Source: DATKMP01 sp035541775 (GTDB taxonomy: Bacteria > Bacteroidota > Ignavibacteria > UBA10030). Taken from it: 23,896 nt of DNA. A model generated the notes under the pieces. It saw only the letters and a program-made list of their open reading frames with translations, was not told where the DNA came from and made no database searches. Shown in pieces: positions 1-8,332 of the stretch. Each line of letters opens with the position of its first letter. The stretch's first letter is position 1. The position numbers and the translations under genes were made by a program. The stretch spans positions 1 to 23,896 of the forward strand of contig DATKMP010000086.1 in the NCBI GenBank assembly GCA_035541775.1, given 5' to 3'.

Positions 1-2219
1 GTTCTTGCAGGAAGCCGGCTGATACTCATCGAAAGCCGTGAATCTCCTGCGTTAAGAATAACCAAACTATCGTCGCTGGCATAGGAATTTATCTGGACAA
101 TCGATTCTTGAGTTTCAAATACCGGTATCCAATTAGGAAGCGATGTCGTAATATTTTTATAATCATAATGTCCCCATCCAAACAATAAAATATAATGCGG
201 AGCGCTAGACCAATTTGTTAGTGTATAGCGAAGAAAATTACGTATCGCCATAACATCCGGAATTCCGCTGGAAAATTCATGATAGATATTGTTGATATCA
301 ACGACCAGCGTGCGTAATGTATCATGAGCAATGCGATAATCACGCAAGCGGTCTGCTTGCGCTAAAAAATCTTTTGGCGATATGATAAGAAAATCATACG
401 CATTGGTCGATGCATGAAGCGTGGTGTTTTCAACTTGCACGGCAGGCGCCGAGATGGTTTTATAGCCGTTCGGCCCAATCACAGCAAACGAACTGACATT
501 GCCCGATGTTTGAGTCAATCCGAATTTTACTGTTGAGGCAACGGACACATCCACCTGAGAAATTTGTTGAACGTTGAAATGATCCGATACGTCAAAAACT
601 TTCGTACTCGCCGACGACGAAAGATTGGAAATGGAATAAACAATCGAAGCGTTCGTATCCGGCGACGTGAACAGCAACGAATCGTTCACAGCTTTGAATT
701 GCCGATGATATAAAATTTCCAGCCAATCGATCCATCCTATCGCGCTGGAATTTCCAGCGGTGTAAGAAACATTGAGCGAACTCGTTTCACCCGATAAGTT
801 CCAGTTTTTCGTCGCAGTGATCACGGGAGTTTCTTCTGCATATTCATTAACATTGCTATAAGGTCCGGATAAATCAACCGACGACATGGACGGCAAAATC
901 CATGTCACCAAGGTTGTTCCTGTTTCGCTCACTGAAAATTGATCATTCGTTAATGAACGATCGAGGAATAAAAAGCGATAGAGCACTGAACTGTTCGGGA
1001 CAATTCCAAAAAGAGTTTTGGTGTATGTTCCGCTGTTATCCAAAATATTATATGCTTTTCCCAACCAACGTCGCCCCGAAGGGATGATATTATGCAATTC
1101 TTGTTCGTCAAAAACTTTATCCAAAAAATCTGTCGGCTGATAAGCGTTTGCCGAAATAATAGAGGGCTCAACGTTCATATCTTTGCCGGTACCGTTGGTG
1201 AAGGTAAAGAAATAATAATTCGTCTCGCTATAAGGGTTAAGGTAATGATGAAACGTTTTTCCCGCAGCATCATAATCCCATCCACGAACCGATTTACCAT
1301 AAAAAATTATATAATCACCTTGATTAAAAACACTATCGCCATTCTGATCGACCACAAGCCGTGCAATTTCCAGCAAGCTGTCGGGCCTCGCCGCGGCAAG
1401 ATCTACCGGCAGCACCTTACCGCCGTTGCCGTACAATCGGAGGTTATGAATATTGCTCAGTTCAGCCGCTGAAACGCCAGAGTTCACGAAAAAATTATAA
1501 TCCAACTTATACATGCCGGTTTCATTCACCGCAATTTGATACCATGTTCCCGTTGACAACGGCGCTGCAACGGAAGTGGATGAAACAACTTTCGTGGAAA
1601 GCGTATTACGATTGGACATCGAAATTTGCGGCATCTTACCAGAGAGCAGCGACAATGCCGACGCATGAGAACCGACAACCCCAGCATAACGGAGTTGGAC
1701 AACAATCTTCGAATAAAATTTTACATGGTTTGCATCAATAATTTCAACAGGCAGAAGTTTTAAAGAACCGACCCAACCCACACTCGTACGGTTAATCGCG
1801 TTCACTTCAGCACGTGGGTGTTCCGCGTATGGCACAGCATCGAAGTGAGAAAGCGAAAGACGGTCTTCTTTTTTAAGCGCATGAACGGGCAATGCGTGCA
1901 ACTCTTTTGTTATCCCGGCTTCGGCAGAAATAATTTGTACGTGGCACCGATTCGTCGGCAAGAACAAGGGCACAACACGATAGGTCTCGACATAACCTGC
2001 TGTATCAGAACAAGCAGATTGCACGTTGCGATATTTAAACGTGACGTACGATACCCCATCGATTCCCCTATAAGCGCTTGTCTTAATGACCGGCGTATAT
2101 TCTATGGTAATAGAGGATGGATCTTCATGAAGAATTTTAATCTCTTGTACATGTTGAGCGTGGCCGTTGCAGTACCAGATACCCAGGATTAAAAAATATA
2201 GAAATAACTTTTTCGTCAT
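1..2219 (-). CDS. porU: Type IX secretion system sortase PorU (5' part, runs off left edge)
   Basis: An open frame of 739 codons starts at ATG 2219 and leaves the window without a stop. It has a signal peptide (MTKKLFLYFLILGIWY..., likely cut after GHA near residue 20). Next comes a beta-rich N-terminal region, then the stretch GTWYQIAVNETGMYKLDY followed by LRLYGNGGKVLP and GDYIIFYGKS, which I recognise as the conserved core of PorU proteins. Near the edge it has the gingipain-type (peptidase C25) features ILLFGWGHYDYKN and SMSISRLPAR. PorU is the outer-membrane-attached protease that removes the C-terminal sorting domain of T9SS cargo and joins the cargo to A-LPS. The catalytic Cys should lie beyond the window, so activity cannot be judged. 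There is no Shine-Dalgarno sequence; instead a perfect hairpin ends 8 nt before the ATG. The gene is divergent from glgA. A secreted protein with a T9SS tail at 12674-14335 is a possible substrate. The family call is firm. Confidence 0.9.
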   Translation of the reverse strand, partial: MTKKLFLYFLILGIWYCNGHAQHVQEIKILHEDPSSITIEYTPVIKTSAYRGIDGVSYVTFKYRNVQSACSDTAGYVETYRVVPLFLPTNRCHVQIISAEAGITKELHALPVHALKKEDRLSLSHFDAVPYAEHPRAEVNAINRTSVGWVGSLKLLPVEIIDANHVKFYSKIVVQLRYAGVVGSHASALSLLSGKMPQISMSNRNTLSTKVVSSTSVAAPLSTGTWYQIAVNETGMYKLDYNFFVNSGVSAAELSNIHNLRLYGNGGKVLPVDLAAARPDSLLEIARLVVDQNGDSVFNQGDYIIFYGKSVRGWDYDAAGKTFHHYLNPYSETNYYFFTFTNGTGKDMNVEPSIISANAYQPTDFLDKVFDEQELHNIIPSGRRWLGKAYNILDNSGTYTKTLFGIVPNSSVLYRFLFLDRSLTNDQFSVSETGTTLVTWILPSMSSVDLSGPYSNVNEYAEETPVITATKNWNLSGETSSLNVSYTAGNSSAIGWIDWLEILYHRQFKAVNDSLLFTSPDTNASIVYSISNLSSSASTKVFDVSDHFNVQQISQVDVSVASTVKFGLTQTSGNVSSFAVIGPNGYKTISAPAVQVENTTLHASTNAYDFLIISPKDFLAQADRLRDYRIAHDTLRTLVVDINNIYHEFSSGIPDVMAIRNFLRYTLTNWSSAPHYILLFGWGHYDYKNITTSLPNWIPVFETQESIVQINSYASDDSLVILNAGDSRLSMSISRLPAR

Positions 2220-2222
2220 AAC

Positions 2223-2260
2223 AAAAAAAAGACCGAATGATTCTTTTTCATTCGGTCTTT
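2223..2260 (-). terminator. Perfect 13-bp hairpin with U-tract directly upstream of porU
   Basis: Positions 2228-2240 and 2248-2260 are exact reverse complements (core GACCGAATGA / TCATTCGGTC) with a 7-nt loop. Read on the minus strand the stem runs into TTTTTTTT, the textbook shape of an intrinsic terminator. It ends 8 nt before the porU ATG. No minus-strand gene lies upstream (glgA is divergent), so there is no obvious transcript for it to end apart from the porU leader itself. On the plus strand the trailing tract is only TTTCTAAAC, and no plus-strand gene ends here. It could be an attenuator, the end of a short leader RNA, or a structure hiding the porU ribosome-binding region. Confidence 0.75.
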
Positions 2261-2459
2261 CTAAACATTTAGAACTTACCGAACTTGAAAAGGAAAATTC
2301 CGTTCACACTTATGCGACACTCACTAACTACCGGAATCAACCTTTACCAAATTCTCTATAAGTTCTCCATTATCGAAACTATTCTAAATTACAAATTGGA
2401 TTTTTGAGAAGCAAGTAATGATGGTCACAATTTGAACAATTGAACAAAAAAGAAATGCA

Positions 2460-2488
2460 TTGCAGTTCTGCCAATATTTGGATAAATT
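2460..2488 (+). promoter_or_regulatory. Possible glgA promoter
   Basis: TTGCAG (2460-2465), then 17 nt, then TAAATT (2483-2488), partly matches sigma-70 -35/-10 boxes. It would start transcription near 2495 and give a leader of about 25 nt before the glgA ATG. The match is weak, and promoters in this group often do not follow the E. coli consensus. Treat it as a candidate only. Confidence 0.25.
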
Positions 2489-2518
2489 GTAGAAACCAAG
2501 ATTTGAAAAAAGAAATTT

Positions 2519-4000
2519 ATGCCACGACCAATGAATATTCTGTACGTTACCAGCGAAGCCGACCCTTTTGCCAAGACAGGGGGATTGGCGGATGTTTCCA
2601 GCGCATTGCCGAAAGCCATTAAAGACCTCGGCCATGAAATACGTATCATTATGCCTCGTTATCATTTTATTGGCGAGCGTAAATTCCATTTGCATGATAT
2701 TATTCGATTAAAAGAAATTCCGGTTCCCGTCGGTTCCCTCACCGAAATGGGAAATGTGAAATCTTCTTTTATCAATAACCTCAAAGAAAAAGTTCAAGTC
2801 TATTTTCTCGATAACGCCACCTATTTTGGGCGCGACGGAATCTATCAAAGCCCCACGACAAAAAAAGATTACAAAGATAATGACGAACGATTTATTTTTT
2901 TCTGCCGCGGTGTCTTGGAAACGCTCAAATGCCTTGGATGGCAACCGGATATCATCCACTGCAATGATTGGCAGACAGGATTGATTCCGGCGTATATGAA
3001 ATCTATCTTCTCTTCCGATCCGTTTTTTAAAAATCTCAAATCGATCTTCACCATTCATAATATGGCGTATCAGGGAGTCTTTCCGTACGAATCGTTTGTA
3101 AAATCTCATCTTCCCAAGGAACTTTACCAGCCGGACGGCGTCGAAGCTTATGGACAATTTAATTTTATGAAAACCGCCCTCTTTTATTCCGACGCCATTA
3201 CAACCGTGAGCCAGAAGTATGCACAAGAAATTTGCACTTCTCCTGAAATCGGCGCCGGTTTGAATGGCTTGCTGACGGCACGAAAAAAAGATTTATCCGG
3301 CATCGTCAATGGCATCGACTACCAGGTCTGGAATCCTGCAACCGACGACCTAATTTACCGCAAGTACGATTTGAAGTCTGTCGAGGCAAAAGTGGATAAC
3401 AAACGATCCTTGGTGCAACGATTCGGATTGGAGTTCGCCGAAGAACGGGCCGTGATCGGCGCAATAAGCCGCTTAGCAGACCAAAAAGGTTTCGATCTTA
3501 TGTTCGAAGCGATCGACGAGATTCTACGATTAGATGTTCAACTAATTTTTCTTGTCTCCGGCGATAAAGACATGGAGAAAAAATTTGAAACATTGCAAAA
3601 GAAAAATTCCAAACGTGTCGGACTCATTCTCGGGTACGATGCGGAAGTCGCTCATCTCATTGAAGCGGGCAGCGATATGTTCATTATGCCATCGAAATAT
3701 GAACCGTGCGGATTAAATCAAATGTATAGCATGCGTTACGGAACCGTTCCGATTGTGCGCGCAACCGGCGGTTTGGACGATACGGTGGACGATTACAGCG
3801 GCAATGGTAAAGGCACAGGATTTAAATTTGAAAAATATGAATCCAAGGAATTGACAAAAGCATTACAGCGCGCTTTGAAAGTTTATCAACAGCCGGAAGA
3901 ATGGAAAAGAATCATGCGCAATGGCATGCAGTGCGATTTTTCTTGGGAAAATTCCGCAAAAAAATATCTCAATCTCTACAAAGAATTGTTGAAACAATAA
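2519..4000 (+). CDS. glgA: Glycogen synthase (ADP-glucose type, GT5)
   Basis: Cytosolic enzyme that adds glucose from ADP-glucose to the non-reducing end of alpha-1,4-glucan. At 493 aa it matches the family (about 480). Family signatures appear in order: KTGGL at residues 19-23 (sugar-nucleotide binding loop), IHCNDWQTGL at 146-155, FTIHNMAYQG near 177, VNGIDYQVWNP near 263, SRLADQKG at 317-324, and PSKYEPCGLNQ at 391-401 with the catalytic-site Glu395, followed by RATGGLDDTV. The start may instead be the ATG at 2531 (MNILYVTSEADP), since neither ATG has a strong ribosome-binding site. No glgB or glgC is in the window. From memory, glgA followed by a DUF4270 gene is a recurring pair in Bacteroidota, which fits the next gene. 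That gene is 120 bp away, so an operon is possible but not certain. Confidence 0.96.
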   Translation: MPRPMNILYVTSEADPFAKTGGLADVSSALPKAIKDLGHEIRIIMPRYHFIGERKFHLHDIIRLKEIPVPVGSLTEMGNVKSSFINNLKEKVQVYFLDNATYFGRDGIYQSPTTKKDYKDNDERFIFFCRGVLETLKCLGWQPDIIHCNDWQTGLIPAYMKSIFSSDPFFKNLKSIFTIHNMAYQGVFPYESFVKSHLPKELYQPDGVEAYGQFNFMKTALFYSDAITTVSQKYAQEICTSPEIGAGLNGLLTARKKDLSGIVNGIDYQVWNPATDDLIYRKYDLKSVEAKVDNKRSLVQRFGLEFAEERAVIGAISRLADQKGFDLMFEAIDEILRLDVQLIFLVSGDKDMEKKFETLQKKNSKRVGLILGYDAEVAHLIEAGSDMFIMPSKYEPCGLNQMYSMRYGTVPIVRATGGLDDTVDDYSGNGKGTGFKFEKYESKELTKALQRALKVYQQPEEWKRIMRNGMQCDFSWENSAKKYLNLYKELLKQ

Positions 4001-4120
4001 TGCACACAGGCAGCATGCGTTTCAATAATGATGATAACATAGAAAAACATCTTCCCTATTTTATATGCTTCTTCGGCAGATGTCAAGTACAATCAACTTT
4101 TAACGGCAAGTGACAACAAC

Positions 4121-5335
4121 GTGACTCTTCAGCGAACTTTTTTCTCTTTTCTCATTTTCCTTTTTTATTTCATCGGTTGTAATGAAGATCCTAGTATGAT
4201 AGGAAAAAACGCATTACCCCAAAAAGATTTTTCAACTCCGCACACCGACACCATTTATGCGACAAGCCATTCCTCGGAAGCATCCGTCATTTTTACAGGA
4301 AGCCTTGACAGAGTTTTGCTCGGTAAGGACAATAATGCTGGCGTCGAAGCATGTATGCTGATCAAGTTTTACAGCTGGCCGGATTCGCTGGTCGGTGCCT
4401 ACATTACAAGCGCATCAATATCGCTGAAGACCGTGTATCATTTTGGCGATTCGACTGGCATACTCTCATTTAATATGTATAGTGCGACAGGCAACTGGAC
4501 CGGTGATTCGATCGCTTACAATGATTCTCTTTTTAATTATCCAACGAACTATTATAACCCGAGTAATCCCATCGCGGCTACCGCACTTACTTCCTTTGAT
4601 GATTCAAGTTGGATTTCCATCAATGTGCCCGATACCGCAACGCTCACGAGATGGTTTATAACGAGCGCCGATTCCGACAACAATTTCGGTTTGATTTTTG
4701 TGCCGACGAACAACAGTATGATCAAAGGATTTTATTCCTTCAACTCCACCGATACCGTCTATCCGCAACTTGCTGTTCAATACAAAAAGGCAAATGGCGA
4801 TACCGGAACATATATTCATGCTGTCGGAGTCGCAAAATATTTAACACGGGCGAACCCGGCATTAAAAAGTAAATTCTCAATTCCCAACGATTCACTCTCG
4901 TATATTCAGAATGGAATTGCGTATCGATCTACCTTTCATTTTGATTCGATCAACAATCATTTTCCATCGACCATCCTTCTTCACAGCGCAGTGATAGAAG
5001 TGACGTTAGATCCATCTTCATCGTTTTTCAATGTGAACCATGCGTATTTGACTGATTCCTTGTTTGCATATTTTGCTCTCTCAGATTCGACGGTTAATTC
5101 ATCGTCGATCACATTAAGTACGACATACACCAATGCACAAAACCAGCATGTGTACAGATTTAGTGTCAATAGCTATGCACAAACTTGGTTAAAGACTCCT
5201 TCGTTGATCAAAAAAATATATATTGCGGGTTACAACGAAAGTCTTTCGTTTGACCGTTTCGCATTGTATGGCAACAATGCTGCTCTGGTATCAGAACGGC
5301 CGCGATTAATCATTACTTATTCCACGAGCAAATAA
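4121..5335 (+). CDS. DUF4270-like outer-envelope lipoprotein
   Basis: A 404-aa protein of unknown function starting at GTG 4121. The N-terminus is a lipoprotein signal (hydrophobic stretch LIFLFYFIGC with lipidated Cys20), so it is probably anchored to a membrane on the periplasmic or surface side. After CNEDPSMIGKN come two beta-rich halves of about 180 residues. Each ends in a similar strand, YPQLAVQY near 214-221 and RPRLIITYS near 394-402, suggesting two tandem beta-sandwich (DNRLRE-like) domains. The pattern of a lipidated Cys, an acidic patch, IG, then LLGK and ISLKT resembles DUF4270 proteins of Bacteroidota, and the position after glgA supports that. No catalytic motif is visible. It is followed after 1 nt by a beta-barrel gene, so the two may work as a lipoprotein/outer-membrane-protein pair; that is inference. 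No strong ribosome-binding site precedes the GTG. Confidence 0.72.
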   Translation: MTLQRTFFSFLIFLFYFIGCNEDPSMIGKNALPQKDFSTPHTDTIYATSHSSEASVIFTGSLDRVLLGKDNNAGVEACMLIKFYSWPDSLVGAYITSASISLKTVYHFGDSTGILSFNMYSATGNWTGDSIAYNDSLFNYPTNYYNPSNPIAATALTSFDDSSWISINVPDTATLTRWFITSADSDNNFGLIFVPTNNSMIKGFYSFNSTDTVYPQLAVQYKKANGDTGTYIHAVGVAKYLTRANPALKSKFSIPNDSLSYIQNGIAYRSTFHFDSINNHFPSTILLHSAVIEVTLDPSSSFFNVNHAYLTDSLFAYFALSDSTVNSSSITLSTTYTNAQNQHVYRFSVNSYAQTWLKTPSLIKKIYIAGYNESLSFDRFALYGNNAALVSERPRLIITYSTSK

Positions 5336-5336
5336 T

Positions 5337-6584
5337 ATGCGCATGCGACGACACATAATTTTTTATTTTTTCATTCTCTTGGTTGTTACCGCGAACAGCT
5401 TTGCAGGCGGATCAACGTATTCACGATACGGTATCGGCGATTTGCAATATTTTGGAGGCGCGCGCGCCTTCGCCATGGGTGTTGCCGGTGTTGCTCTTTC
5501 CGGCGCCAACGCCATCAATAGTTATAATCCTGCGGGCTTATCTCCGATTCAACTGACAAGATTCTCCGGAGACTTTTCCGACACACACATGTCTTCTCAA
5601 GATGTCAATGGATCGGCAACGTACAATTTTGCGGCATTCCAAGGCGCTGCATTTGCATTTCCCATTGCCCATGATTACGGCATTGTTTTTTCACTTGAGT
5701 TGAACCCGATGAGTTCTGTTCGATACGGTGTGAATTCTTTGACCGATACTTCCCAAACTACTTTTTATGGCCGGGGTGGACTTAATTCATTATCCGCAGG
5801 ACTTTCCTATTCACCGTTTGCTTCGTTGCAAACGGGAATTAAATTCAACTATATCTACGGACGCCTCGAGCAATATCAAGATTTGACATTTACCAATACC
5901 GATCTTGCATCGGATCAATTCGACCGCTCAGCATATTATCGAGGTGTGAATGTTACATTCGGCCTGTTATATCATGGATTTCAAGATATCTTTAATCAAC
6001 CATCGCTTGCGCCTCTCACCTTTGGATTTATTTTTTCTAATGCTTCTACTTTTGATGTCGAGGAAGATCGTTATTATACTTCCATCGATACCACTGCTAC
6101 TGTTTCTGGGACATCGACTTTTCCTTACACATTAGGATTCGGACTTTCCTATACGTGGAAGGATCGATATCTTTTTACCGGCGATGTCGTCTTCCAGAAT
6201 TGGGGTTCGACGAAATATTTTGATGCAGCGCGCGTCGACGAATTGGACGACGGTCAATTGGCGATCATTCAAAACGCAACTCGTGCCGGATTCGGTGTGG
6301 AAATTGCTCCGCCGCACGACGTGTATTCTTCGAACATGATATATCGCATGGGCGTTACCTATAATTCCACGTATTATAATATTCGTAATCATCCTATTAA
6401 TGAATATGATATCAGCGGCGGCATTGGAATTCCCATTGGACCAGATTCTCGGCTCAACATCGGACTTCAGTATGGGGTGCGCGGAACAACAATTGATAAT
6501 CTTCAGAAAGATTCTATCGTGCGGCTTTCGATAGGAATTTCAGCAAGCGAACTTTGGTTTTTTAGAATTGAGGAAGAACAGTAA
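5337..6584 (+). CDS. Outer-membrane beta-barrel protein, FadL/PorV-like clan
   Basis: A 415-aa protein with a clear signal peptide (MRMRRHIIFYFFILLVVTAN..., likely cut after SFA near residue 23). The mature start STYSRYGIGDL and then GVAGVALSGANAINSYNPAGLS are typical of FadL/PorV-type barrels of the FCB group, in which a conserved Asn-Pro-Ala segment follows a gly-rich N-terminal plug. The rest alternates short hydrophobic and polar stretches with many aromatic residues, as expected for a 12-16 strand barrel. No exact role can be assigned: hydrophobic-substrate transport or T9SS accessory functions are both known in the clan. It lies 1 nt after the lipoprotein gene and 1 nt before rpiB, so it is probably co-transcribed with both. 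Confidence 0.78.
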   Translation: MRMRRHIIFYFFILLVVTANSFAGGSTYSRYGIGDLQYFGGARAFAMGVAGVALSGANAINSYNPAGLSPIQLTRFSGDFSDTHMSSQDVNGSATYNFAAFQGAAFAFPIAHDYGIVFSLELNPMSSVRYGVNSLTDTSQTTFYGRGGLNSLSAGLSYSPFASLQTGIKFNYIYGRLEQYQDLTFTNTDLASDQFDRSAYYRGVNVTFGLLYHGFQDIFNQPSLAPLTFGFIFSNASTFDVEEDRYYTSIDTTATVSGTSTFPYTLGFGLSYTWKDRYLFTGDVVFQNWGSTKYFDAARVDELDDGQLAIIQNATRAGFGVEIAPPHDVYSSNMIYRMGVTYNSTYYNIRNHPINEYDISGGIGIPIGPDSRLNIGLQYGVRGTTIDNLQKDSIVRLSIGISASELWFFRIEEEQ

Positions 6585-6585
6585 A

Positions 6586-7026
6586 ATGACAGCCATCGGC
6601 AGCGACCATGCGGGATTTGAATACAAAGAGAAGCTCAAAAAATTATTAGAGGAACTTGGCGAGCCCTATCATGATTTCGGGACCATGTCCAATGCGTCGG
6701 TCGATTATCCTGATTACGCGCATGCAGTGGCAGAATCGGTTTCCAACGGAACATATCCGCGCGGCATTTTAATTTGCGGAACCGGCATCGGCGTTTCTAT
6801 CGTCGCCAATAAACACAAAGGCGTGCGTGCTGCCGTGAGCGAATCCGTTGCTTCCACCCTTTTGGCGCGTCAACATAACGATGCAAACATTTTATGTTTC
6901 GGCGAACGCATTACGCCTTGGGAAACAGCCGTTGAAATGGTGAAAGCATTTTTATCGACGCCATTTGAAGGCGGCGAGCGTCATACACGTCGCGTTGAAA
7001 AAATTCATTCACTTACCAATTGTTGA
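6586..7026 (+). CDS. rpiB: Ribose-5-phosphate isomerase B
   Basis: Interconverts ribose-5-phosphate and ribulose-5-phosphate in the pentose phosphate pathway. The ATG at 6586 gives 146 aa, the usual RpiB length. It is preceded by GAGGAAG inside the end of the upstream gene, so I prefer it over an in-frame TTG at 6568. Family marks are GSDHAGFEYK at the N-terminus, the active-site loop ICGTGIGVSI with Cys64, and ARQHNDANILCFGERI with His97. RpiB is close in sequence to LacA/LacB, but a single-subunit gene next to glyA fits RpiB. It is 1 nt from the barrel gene and 6 nt from glyA. Confidence 0.95.
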   Translation: MTAIGSDHAGFEYKEKLKKLLEELGEPYHDFGTMSNASVDYPDYAHAVAESVSNGTYPRGILICGTGIGVSIVANKHKGVRAAVSESVASTLLARQHNDANILCFGERITPWETAVEMVKAFLSTPFEGGERHTRRVEKIHSLTNC

Positions 7027-7032
7027 ACGACT

Positions 7033-8328
7033 ATGAATAATCTCAAGCAGCAAGACCCAGAAATTTTTTCCGCTCTTCAGCACGAAGTGCATCGGCAGAA
7101 TTCTAAATTAGAATTGATCGCATCGGAAAATTTTGTCAGCGCAGCGGTGATGGAAGCTGCGGGAAGTGTGTTAACCAACAAATACGCCGAAGGATATCCG
7201 GGCAAACGCTATTACGGCGGTTGCGAGTATGTCGATGTTGTCGAAAATCTTGCCCGTGACCGTGCGAAGAAATTATTCGGCGCCGAGTACGCCAACGTAC
7301 AGCCGCATTCCGGTTCGCAGGCAAATATGGCGGTGTACTTTTCATTTATTAAACCGGGCGATACCGTCTTGGGAATGAATTTATCTCACGGCGGGCATTT
7401 AACCCACGGCTCCAATGTGAACTTCTCAGGTCAGTTATATAAGTTTGCGGCGTACGGTGTTTTAAAAGAAACCGGCCGCATCGACTACAACAATGTGGAA
7501 GATGTTGCCAAGCGCGAAAAACCGAAAATGATTACGGTCGGCGCAAGTGCGTATTCCCGCAATATCGATTACAAAGCGTTCCGGCAAATTGCAGATAGTG
7601 TCGGCGCGTTTTTATTTGCTGACATCGCTCATCCGGCAGGATTGATTGCAGCAAAACTGCATAACGATCCGCTTCCCTATTGCCACGTCGTTACCTCGAC
7701 AACGCATAAAACGCTGCGCGGCCCTCGCGGCGGTTTAATTTTGATGGGAACAGATTTCGAAAATCCATTCGGACAAGTTGCTGCTAAATCCGGCAGAATA
7801 AAAATGATGTCAGAGTTGATCGATTCGATGGTCATTCCCGGAATTCAGGGCGGGCCGTTAATGCATGTAATCGCGGCAAAAGCGGTTGCCTTCGGAGAAA
7901 ATTTGCGACCATCGTATCGCGTGTATGCCGAACAAATCATCAAAAACGCGCAAGCGCTTGCAGCAGCACTGATGAAACGCGGATTCAATATTATCTCGGG
8001 TGGAACCGACAATCATTTGATGTTGATTGACCTCCGGAATAAAAATGTTACCGGCAAAGCGGCGCAAGAAGCGCTTGATCTCTCCGGCATCACGGTGAAT
8101 AAAAATGCAGTTCCATTCGACGACAAGTCGCCGTTGATTACCAGCGGCATCCGTGTTGGAACGCCTGCCGTAACAACCCGCGGCATGAAAGAACCGGAGA
8201 TGGAACTCATCGCCGGACTGATTGATCGCGTCGTTTCCAATATAACCGATCAAAAAATATTTGAACACGTATCGAATGAAGTGCAACAGCTGACATCTCA
8301 CTTTCCACTTTATGCTGAGTTGACGTAA
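7033..8328 (+). CDS. glyA: Serine hydroxymethyltransferase
   Basis: PLP enzyme converting serine and tetrahydrofolate to glycine and 5,10-methylene-THF, the main one-carbon source of the cell. It is 431 aa, full length. It has the N-terminal LIASENFVS, YAEGYPGKRYYGG, PHSGSQANMAVY, the cofactor-site DIAHPAGL (His200), and the PLP-lysine motif STTHKTLRGPRGG with Lys226. The C-terminal domain has SGIRVGTPAVTTRGM. It sits 6 nt after rpiB and 4 nt before tatC in what looks like one transcription unit. The ATG has little Shine-Dalgarno signal, as for several genes here. Confidence 0.97.
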   Translation: MNNLKQQDPEIFSALQHEVHRQNSKLELIASENFVSAAVMEAAGSVLTNKYAEGYPGKRYYGGCEYVDVVENLARDRAKKLFGAEYANVQPHSGSQANMAVYFSFIKPGDTVLGMNLSHGGHLTHGSNVNFSGQLYKFAAYGVLKETGRIDYNNVEDVAKREKPKMITVGASAYSRNIDYKAFRQIADSVGAFLFADIAHPAGLIAAKLHNDPLPYCHVVTSTTHKTLRGPRGGLILMGTDFENPFGQVAAKSGRIKMMSELIDSMVIPGIQGGPLMHVIAAKAVAFGENLRPSYRVYAEQIIKNAQALAAALMKRGFNIISGGTDNHLMLIDLRNKNVTGKAAQEALDLSGITVNKNAVPFDDKSPLITSGIRVGTPAVTTRGMKEPEMELIAGLIDRVVSNITDQKIFEHVSNEVQQLTSHFPLYAELT

Positions 8329-8332
8329 GTTC

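Larger units (their letters stand above)
2220..2518. other. Gene-free divergent region between porU and glgA
   Basis: These 299 bases carry no convincing protein-coding frame. They hold the porU-proximal hairpin (2228-2260), an exact tandem duplication of TTGAACAA at 2432-2447, and a weak glgA promoter candidate at 2460-2488. A minus-strand open frame that enters from inside glgA and ends at 2384 is antisense to conserved glgA codons and is not counted as a gene. A minus-strand RNA starting in this region and ending at the hairpin is possible but unproven. Confidence 0.6.

Noticed and set aside
902..2192. Several plus-strand open frames of 60-126 codons
   Set aside because: All are opposite porU, whose frame is continuous for 739 codons with family motifs; the antisense products are Arg/Ile-rich and unrelated to known proteins.
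2384..2695. Minus-strand 103-codon frame covering the glgA start and the intergenic region
   Set aside because: Most of it is the antisense of conserved glgA codons, and its remaining part shows no domain, signal peptide or ribosome-binding site.
3989..4025. Inverted TTGAAAC/GTTTCAA pair after glgA
   Set aside because: The arms are 7 bp with a 23-nt loop and no U-tract, and the left arm lies in the glgA coding end; this is not enough to call a terminator.
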